64,000 bases of DNA, from the NCBI GenBank assembly GCA_035384605.1, contig DAOOIV010000007.1, positions 50,420 through 114,419 on the forward strand, written 5' to 3'. Under the pieces are notes generated by a model, which worked only from the letters and a program-made list of their open reading frames with translations, ran no database searches and was not told the DNA's origin. Below, piece after piece: positions 59,276 through 64,000 of the stretch (position 1 is the first letter of the stretch; each line of letters begins with the position of its first letter). A program made the translations under genes and the position numbers. This DNA comes from Phycisphaerae bacterium. GTDB lineage: Bacteria; Planctomycetota; Phycisphaerae; UBA1845; PWPN01.

Positions 59276-59304
59276 TTGACGGTGCCAGCCAAGGTGGGTA
59301 TTAT
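59276..59304 (+). promoter_or_regulatory. Sigma-70-like promoter of the AAA/DUF4143 ATPase gene
   Basis: TTGACG (59276-59281), 17 nt, TATTAT (59299-59304), 50 bases ahead of the ATG at 59355. Confidence 0.65.
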
Positions 59305-59354
59305 TCTGTCCAGTTTTGGCCGTAAGTGGAAACCGTTTTTGCCAGGAGAAGGCC

Positions 59355-60668
59355 ATGCTGGAAACGCTCAAGACCATGATACTGGACGCGCAGGAGGCTC
59401 CGCTGGAGACGGGGGTGCCCCGCCGCCTGTCGATGAAGGCGGTTCCGGGCAAGGCGTCCGTGTGCATAGGGGTCCGCCGTAGCGGTAAGTCGACCTATCT
59501 GTTTCAGATCATGCAACGGCTGCTGGACCGCAAGGTTCCCCGCCAGAACATTCTCTATCTGAACTTCTTCGACGACCGCCTGCACGGGCTTCAGCAGGAG
59601 GGGCTCGGACACGTGGCCGAGGCGTACTACTCGCTCTACCCGCAGAAGAAGAACGCGGAGACGGTCTACTGCTTCTTCGACGAGATTCAGGTGGTCCCCA
59701 AGTGGGAGTCGTTCGTGGACCGTCTGATGCGGACGGAGAAGTGCGAAGTCTACCTGACCGGGTCGTCGTCGCGGATGCTGTCGAAGGAGATCGCCACCCA
59801 GATGCGCGGGCGCGCCCTGTCCTGGGAGCTGTTCCCCTTTTCGTTCCGCGAGTTCCTGGACTACAGGAAGGTGGAGGCTTCCGGCGAGCTTTCCACGAGG
59901 AAGCGTTTGCTCGTCCAGAAGGCCTTTGACGATTACTGGGAGACCGGTGGATTCCCCGAGGTGGCGGGGCTGGACCGCCCGCTTCGGATCAAGACGCATC
60001 AAGAGTACTTCCACGCTGTTCTCTTCCGGGACCTGGTCGAGCGGCACGACGTGTCCCATCCGAAGGCGGTCTCCGACCTGGCCCACTGGCTGATCGACAA
60101 CACCGCCTCTTTCTACACCATCAACCGGCTGACGGGCTATCTCAAGTCGCTGGGGCACAAGGTCCCCAAGTCGGTCGTGTCGGACTATCTGGCGTGGTTC
60201 GAGGACGCCTACTTCCTGTTCAGCGTCAGGCTGTTCGACGCGTCGCTGGCGCGCAGCCACGTCAACCCGAAGAAAGTCTACTGCGTCGATCACTCCATGG
60301 TCACTTCGGTTTCGTCCGGCGTTCTGGTCAATTCCGGCCACCTCCTGGAGAACCTCGTCTTCGTGGGACTGCGCAGGACCTGCCCTGATGTCTTCTATTA
60401 CAGGACCAGGACCGGGCGGGAGATCGACTTCATCCTCTCGCCGCGGGGGCGTCCACGCGCGCTGGTCCAAGTATGCGAGTCGTTGGTCGAACCGCAGACC
60501 AGGAAACGGGAACTCGCGGCCTTGGATGAAGCGATGTCCGAACTGGGCGTGCGAACAGGGACCATCGTCACGAGGGCCGAAAGCGAGCGGATCGAAGGCG
60601 AAAACGGAACCATCACGGTAGTTCCGGTCTGGCGGTTCCTGCTGGATCTCCCGGACACGCGGGAGTAG
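59355..60668 (+). CDS. AAA ATPase with DUF4143 C-terminal domain
   Basis: 437 residues from the ATG at 59355, preceded by AGGAGAAGG. The ATPase domain has Walker A GVRRSGKST (39-47), Walker B VYCFFDEIQ, and the arginine and sensor block EVYLTGSSSRMLSKEIATQM, RGRALSWELFPFSFREFLDY. The DUF4143 part has DYWETGGFPEVAG, SDYLAWFEDAYFLFSV and a nuclease-like end TRTGREIDFIL. Such proteins are frequent in archaea and bacteria near mobile regions. Their role, often said to be linked to toxin-antitoxin or defence, is not firmly known. Confidence 0.88.
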   Translation: MLETLKTMILDAQEAPLETGVPRRLSMKAVPGKASVCIGVRRSGKSTYLFQIMQRLLDRKVPRQNILYLNFFDDRLHGLQQEGLGHVAEAYYSLYPQKKNAETVYCFFDEIQVVPKWESFVDRLMRTEKCEVYLTGSSSRMLSKEIATQMRGRALSWELFPFSFREFLDYRKVEASGELSTRKRLLVQKAFDDYWETGGFPEVAGLDRPLRIKTHQEYFHAVLFRDLVERHDVSHPKAVSDLAHWLIDNTASFYTINRLTGYLKSLGHKVPKSVVSDYLAWFEDAYFLFSVRLFDASLARSHVNPKKVYCVDHSMVTSVSSGVLVNSGHLLENLVFVGLRRTCPDVFYYRTRTGREIDFILSPRGRPRALVQVCESLVEPQTRKRELAALDEAMSELGVRTGTIVTRAESERIEGENGTITVVPVWRFLLDLPDTRE

Positions 60669-60672
60669 GCGC

Positions 60673-62013
60673 ATGCGATTCCTGCTGATAAGCGACACCC
60701 ACGGGCGGCTCGGTGTCATCAACGAGTTGGCGGCCCGGACGCGGGCCGACGCCGTGATTCACGCCGGCGACCTCGGCTTCTACGACGATGGGAGCTCCGA
60801 GCGGCTTTCCGAGCGGGAGCTCCGGCTCCACGTCGCGCACTCGGACCTTCCGCAGCCCGAGAAGGATCGAATCCTTGGGCTTCCCCGCGCCGAGCAGACC
60901 GTCGCCGCCAAGGCCGCTTGTCTGCTCGGCGAATTCCAGTCCTACGTCGATGGGCGCGAATCGTTCCGTGTGCCGGTCTACACCGTATGGGGCAACCACG
61001 AGGACAAGGACGTCGTCGAACGGGTCTTCCGAGGCGATGTCAAGGTTGGAAACCTCCATGTTCTGCACCATCGCCAGGCATACAGGGTCGGGCCGGCACT
61101 CATCTACGGCCTGGGCGGGAATCTCCTGCCCGGGTCGAAGATGATGCAGAAACCCATCGCCGGTGGCGGCGGCAGGATTTGGAGCACGCTTTCTCAATAC
61201 GCCGACCTCGTGCGAGCCGCCGACAACGAGACGGACTGGCCCGGGCTGCGCCTCTTCGTTTCCCATGTCAGCCCGGGAAAAGAACCGTTCGTGGAACTCG
61301 TCGCGGCCAGGACGCGGGCGGACTTCACCATCAGCGGGCACATGGGGGCCCCGACCTGCATGGTGTGGAATCCGTTTGCGATCAACTCCGTCGAAGGGGC
61401 GGTCAAGCGGCTTCAGGATGGCCTGGAATCTGTAAGGCACGCCTGCCTGAACGCCGCCGGACAGGATGCGGCTCAGGTCGAAGATGTGCTCTCACTCGTC
61501 AGCCGGTTGCCGGAAGAGACCATCCATATCGGCCGGGGGGCCAAAGCCCCGCGATGGTATCGCCAGATGACCCACGTCAATCTCCCGGACGCACACGCAG
61601 GCCATGCCGTTCTGGACATCGCGGACGGCTCGGCCGCCCACCTCAAGAGCAGCGGCGGAGGTGCAGCCCAGATTCTCTGGAAGGACTCCGGCACCGGGGT
61701 CAAATGGGCCGTCGTGCGCTTGGGCCGCTGGTCACCGACGGTCTTCCCGGTGAACTTGACGCAAATCGGCGGTTCGCAGGGTGATCAAACCGAGCCCGCC
61801 ACGTGGAGGTATCAGGTAACAGACATAGTGACCGGCCAGGAGCTGGAGCCCAATGTCAACCCGGTTACTCCGCCGCACAACTGGGCGCGGCCTGCGGTCG
61901 GTCAAATGCGCCCGGCGACGTTCGGCTACGCCCACTACAACGCCCAGGGTCAGCTTGCGCTCGGTTGGATCAATGAGGTTGCCGAACAAGAAGGTTGCGA
62001 GGAGCCTTTGTAG
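60673..62013 (+). CDS. Metallophosphoesterase with an additional C-terminal region
   Basis: 446 residues, GGGAG upstream, 4 bases after the ATPase. The calcineurin-like domain has metal ligands Asp8 and His10 in ISDTHG, Asp33 in AGDLG, GNHEDKD, SHVSPG and GHMGAPT. It fits YfcE-like phosphodiesterases. After about residue 290 the sequence changes character (beta-rich, VLDIADGSAAHLKSSGGGAA, GVKWAVVRLG, TWRYQVTDIVTGQELEPNV) and recalls phage structural proteins more than a nuclease. It may be a fusion created by a deletion that joined a phosphoesterase to a phage gene end. Confidence 0.75.
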   Translation: MRFLLISDTHGRLGVINELAARTRADAVIHAGDLGFYDDGSSERLSERELRLHVAHSDLPQPEKDRILGLPRAEQTVAAKAACLLGEFQSYVDGRESFRVPVYTVWGNHEDKDVVERVFRGDVKVGNLHVLHHRQAYRVGPALIYGLGGNLLPGSKMMQKPIAGGGGRIWSTLSQYADLVRAADNETDWPGLRLFVSHVSPGKEPFVELVAARTRADFTISGHMGAPTCMVWNPFAINSVEGAVKRLQDGLESVRHACLNAAGQDAAQVEDVLSLVSRLPEETIHIGRGAKAPRWYRQMTHVNLPDAHAGHAVLDIADGSAAHLKSSGGGAAQILWKDSGTGVKWAVVRLGRWSPTVFPVNLTQIGGSQGDQTEPATWRYQVTDIVTGQELEPNVNPVTPPHNWARPAVGQMRPATFGYAHYNAQGQLALGWINEVAEQEGCEEPL

Positions 62014-62028
62014 ACGGCAGGGAATGGC

Positions 62029-62655
62029 ATGTCATTGAGAGGACGAGCTGTTGTGCTGCCGAATGGCAAACGCGGAGTCTTGCCCTCCGGCAAGGTGGGG
62101 GTTTACAACACCGCTCATGAGTGCCCTGAATGCTGCCCGTACGAACACTTAGATTGGATTTTCTATGATTCCGGTATGATCGACGGCGGCCAGGACGGCG
62201 CCTACCGTGTTTATTCCAATCCTGAGTCGGTCCCCAAGAGCCCGTGGGTGCAACTCGCCAACGGGTTTACGCTGTATATGCGCTGGGAGGATGACTGGAA
62301 CTGTTGCGAACATAACCCTTATTACCAGTATGCTGGAGCTCAATGCTTTTTCGAGGTGCGGAACACTCTCTGGCTGACCATGAAATGGGGTGGGATGGCC
62401 GAAAAAGAAGACCCGAATTATGAACTCATGGATCTGTATCTCGATGGGACACGAGTCGCTTTTGCACATGCGCCTGGCGGGGGGCAAGGGTGTGAAGGCG
62501 GGATGGGGCCGATCGTATCCGATCCGGCACCACCTGTTGAACGAATACTCTATCCAGAAACCCATCGATTGACTATCGACTTGACGACCAATGACGAACG
62601 CTTTCATTTTGAACCGGCGGGTTACTGGTTCGAATTTGGGCTGGAACCGTTGTGA
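62029..62655 (+). CDS. Unknown protein of the mobile region
   Basis: 208 residues, AGGGAA 6 nt upstream. Conspicuous: CPECCPYEHLDWIFYDSG near the start, WNCCEHNPYYQYAGAQCFFE in the middle, a low content of charged helices and many aromatic residues. It could be a phage minor structural protein. No motif known to me. It lies between the phosphoesterase and another small gene, all on the same strand with short gaps. Confidence 0.55.
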   Translation: MSLRGRAVVLPNGKRGVLPSGKVGVYNTAHECPECCPYEHLDWIFYDSGMIDGGQDGAYRVYSNPESVPKSPWVQLANGFTLYMRWEDDWNCCEHNPYYQYAGAQCFFEVRNTLWLTMKWGGMAEKEDPNYELMDLYLDGTRVAFAHAPGGGQGCEGGMGPIVSDPAPPVERILYPETHRLTIDLTTNDERFHFEPAGYWFEFGLEPL

Positions 62656-62670
62656 GTTTGGGAGGCTGTC

Positions 62671-63051
62671 ATGAACCAACAACGTTTGATTACCTCGAGA
62701 CGATGTCGAGACTGTCCGCCGTTGGTCGTTCCGCGCAATGGGTATACCCCCAGCCGCCCGAGCTGCATCGAGTGCGTCGAGAAGCACTTGGGCGCGGCCT
62801 ATGTCCTGCTGACCGAGATGAACGATCTGCCAGACACCGAGGCTTCCCTGCGTCAGGGCTTCTCCCGCCGGCTCCGGGCCATCGGCCACCTTTTCGAGGC
62901 CGAGGATGAGTCCCAGCAGTGGCCCGACCTCCACGCCGCCATCCGCCAGGCCCGCAAAGCCTACCAGGCCGATGGCACGATGCCGGATTGGAATGCGCTT
63001 GATGGGATGCTTGGAGAGGTGCGCTGGCAGGCGCAAGAGGGTGCGGCGTAA
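62671..63051 (+). CDS. Small protein of the mobile region with N-terminal Cys pairs
   Basis: 126 residues, GGGAGG 7 nt before the ATG. The N-terminal part has CRDC and CIECVEKHLGAAYVLLTEMN, possibly a zinc-binding hairpin. The rest is helical (RRLRAIGHLFEAEDESQQWP, IRQARKAYQADGTMPDW). I recall similar proteins in planctomycete prophage regions, without assigned function. It converges with the HTH gene and its stop lies directly at that gene's stop. Confidence 0.5.
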   Translation: MNQQRLITSRRCRDCPPLVVPRNGYTPSRPSCIECVEKHLGAAYVLLTEMNDLPDTEASLRQGFSRRLRAIGHLFEAEDESQQWPDLHAAIRQARKAYQADGTMPDWNALDGMLGEVRWQAQEGAA

Positions 63052-63477
63052 TCACTCACCGTTGGCAGCCTGCTGCTCGGCCAAGAGTTGCTTCCACATT
63101 CGCCGCTGCTTGCGCCAATCGAGGACGGCGGCGATGGGGCGAAGATCGTGCTCGCGGATGGGGTCGCGGCCTTGAATGGTGCGGGGCAGGAACAGAACCT
63201 CCTCCTGGATGTCCGGGGCGAGGTTAAGGAGGTTCATGATCTGCGTGACGCGGGCGCGGGTGACGTGGCCCAGACGGGCCAAGTCGGCGTAGTCGGCCAC
63301 CTCGCCGTCCTTCAGGAGACGCTCCAGGCGCAGGGCCAACGCCATGAGCCGGGAAACACGTGGAATGCTCCCCGGCTCGGTGGTCGCGGTCGGTGCTTCG
63401 CCGCGCTCGAGCACCTTTCGCCGTCCGCGTCCGTGCCGGAAATGCACCGCGCTGGTGATGGTGAGTCCTCGAGTCAT
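63052..63477 (-). CDS. HTH protein coupled to the serine recombinase
   Basis: 141 residues from the ATG at 63477 with AAGGAGGT 6 nt upstream. Its ATG overlaps the recombinase stop (ATGA). The centre is a ParB-like helix-turn-helix: LMALALRLERLLKDGEVADY, ADLARLGHVTRARVTQIMNL, LNLAPDIQEEVLFLP. The C-terminus is helical and ends DWRKQRRMWKQLLAEQQ. Small proteins of this type commonly follow large serine recombinases in planctomycetes and others. They may act as recombination directionality factors, which remains unproven. Confidence 0.7.
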   Translation of the reverse strand: MTRGLTITSAVHFRHGRGRRKVLERGEAPTATTEPGSIPRVSRLMALALRLERLLKDGEVADYADLARLGHVTRARVTQIMNLLNLAPDIQEEVLFLPRTIQGRDPIREHDLRPIAAVLDWRKQRRMWKQLLAEQQAANGE

Positions 63478-64000
63478 ACGGCCACCTCCTTCCGCCTGGC
63501 CTCCTCGACCAACGCGCCAATCCCCGTCGGGTGGAACGTCACCGAGACCGTTCCCTTCTCGCCGTCGTAGTCCACCCGCTCGACGAGAAGCTGCATCACG
63601 CGAACCTGCTCGCGGGGCGAGAGGCTTTCCCAAACCGGGTCGAAGAGCGCCAGCGCCCTGGCGGCCTCCTTCTCGTCCACCAGCTCCCGCCCGAGGGCGA
63701 TGAGTTCCTCGCGGACCTGCGTGGCCCGCTGTTCGGCCGAGCGGATGCGGTCCTGGAGGTCCGCCATCCGGTCGGTCGCGGTCCCGTTGCGGCCGAGACG
63801 GCCTACCAGGTCGCGCATGTCGTCGTTGTCCCGCCGGAGGTCTCTCTCCAGCGCGGCCTGCTCGGCCTGGAGTTCCTCGACACGCCTTTGGGCCTGCTCC
63901 CGCGTTTGGCGGATGGTCTCAGCCACCACGGCCGGGTCGCGGCCCACGGCCCGCACCTGGTCCACCACGAACTTCTCAATCTCCGCCGCCGGGATGGACT
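63474..64000 (-). CDS. Large serine recombinase, C-terminal part (cut by window edge)
   Basis: 175 residues of the C-terminal end are visible: IPAAEIEKFVVDQVRAVGRD, a coiled coil (about 63690-63900, EQAQRRVEELQAEQAALERD), then LFDPVWESLSPREQVRVMQL, LVERVDYDGEKGTVSVTFHP TGIGAL. This is the end of large serine integrases/resolvases. The catalytic N-terminal domain lies outside the window. It is probably the enzyme that inserted the element spanning 55-64 kb. The gene reads toward lower coordinates, toward the other element genes. Confidence 0.85.
   Translation of the reverse strand, partial: SIPAAEIEKFVVDQVRAVGRDPAVVAETIRQTREQAQRRVEELQAEQAALERDLRRDNDDMRDLVGRLGRNGTATDRMADLQDRIRSAEQRATQVREELIALGRELVDEKEAARALALFDPVWESLSPREQVRVMQLLVERVDYDGEKGTVSVTFHPTGIGALVEEARRKEVAV

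Overview
The window looks like chromosome of a high-GC member of the Planctomycetota, most likely of Phycisphaerae type. The evidence is a SecA of about 1320 residues with a cysteine-rich insertion, planctomycete-style zinc-ribbon and HTH membrane proteins, dockerin-like and thrombospondin-type-3 surface proteins, a lipid A N-terminal-domain protein (so Gram-negative), and many small membrane proteins without a recognisable function. No rRNA, tRNA or CRISPR array was seen. The assignment is an inference from gene content only.

Layout. 0-8 kb: a partial S41 protease with PDZ domain (cut by the left edge), folC with a clear promoter, a secreted lipoprotein-like protein, a DUF434-type protein, a perfect tandem of a 93-bp interspersed repeat, and a zinc-ribbon membrane protein split by a 1-nt frameshift. 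8-14.4 kb: one 2053-residue surface protein made of a seven-repeat propeller, about 550 residues of thrombospondin type 3 calcium-binding repeats, and 27 copies of a Cys-Gly-Cys-Gly repeat. 14.5-18.6 kb: a secreted protein whose 5' side carries a third repeat copy, then an OmpR-type response regulator and its histidine kinase. 19-25 kb: a run of minus-strand membrane and charged proteins (OmpA-like lipoprotein, HTH membrane protein, two membrane proteins, an Arg-rich/Asp-Glu-rich pair, an STN-like secreted protein). 25-40 kb: a dockerin-bearing exoprotein, small membrane proteins, an M48 lipoprotein protease, a 25-residue Lys/Cys microprotein in its own complete transcription unit, a YdcF-like protein, a DUF2723 glycosyltransferase-like protein, an NfeD-like/flotillin pair and a sodium:solute symporter.

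40-55 kb: core functions. These are secA with a small SEC-C protein and an LAB_N protein in one operon, a SHOCT-like protein, clpX with a strong terminator, a carbohydrate operon (PfkB kinase, Tat-exported Gfo/Idh/MocA oxidoreductase, MFS sugar porter), two tandem VKOR-DsbA fusion proteins for disulfide formation, and purQ. The disulfide enzymes fit with the very cysteine-rich exported proteins in the window.

55-64 kb: an accessory region that I read as a decayed prophage or integrative element. A wrecked M3-family oligoendopeptidase gene runs straight into a 5'-truncated terminase (GpA-type), followed by a small zinc-ribbon gene. A neat cassette (ArsR regulator with an operator directly against its ATG, a 46-residue CCGK protein, ABC ATPase, ABC permease) sits between two homologous zinc-ribbon 3' ends. 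Then come IS21-like terminal repeats, an AAA/DUF4143 ATPase with its own promoter, a metallophosphoesterase with a possibly foreign C-terminal part, two small element proteins, and on the minus strand an HTH protein coupled to a large serine recombinase cut by the right edge.

Two unnamed repeat families deserve attention: the 93-bp element (four copies, two nested palindromes) and a composite intergenic element in which a perfect hairpin seeds a 22-bp tandem array (two loci 28 kb apart).
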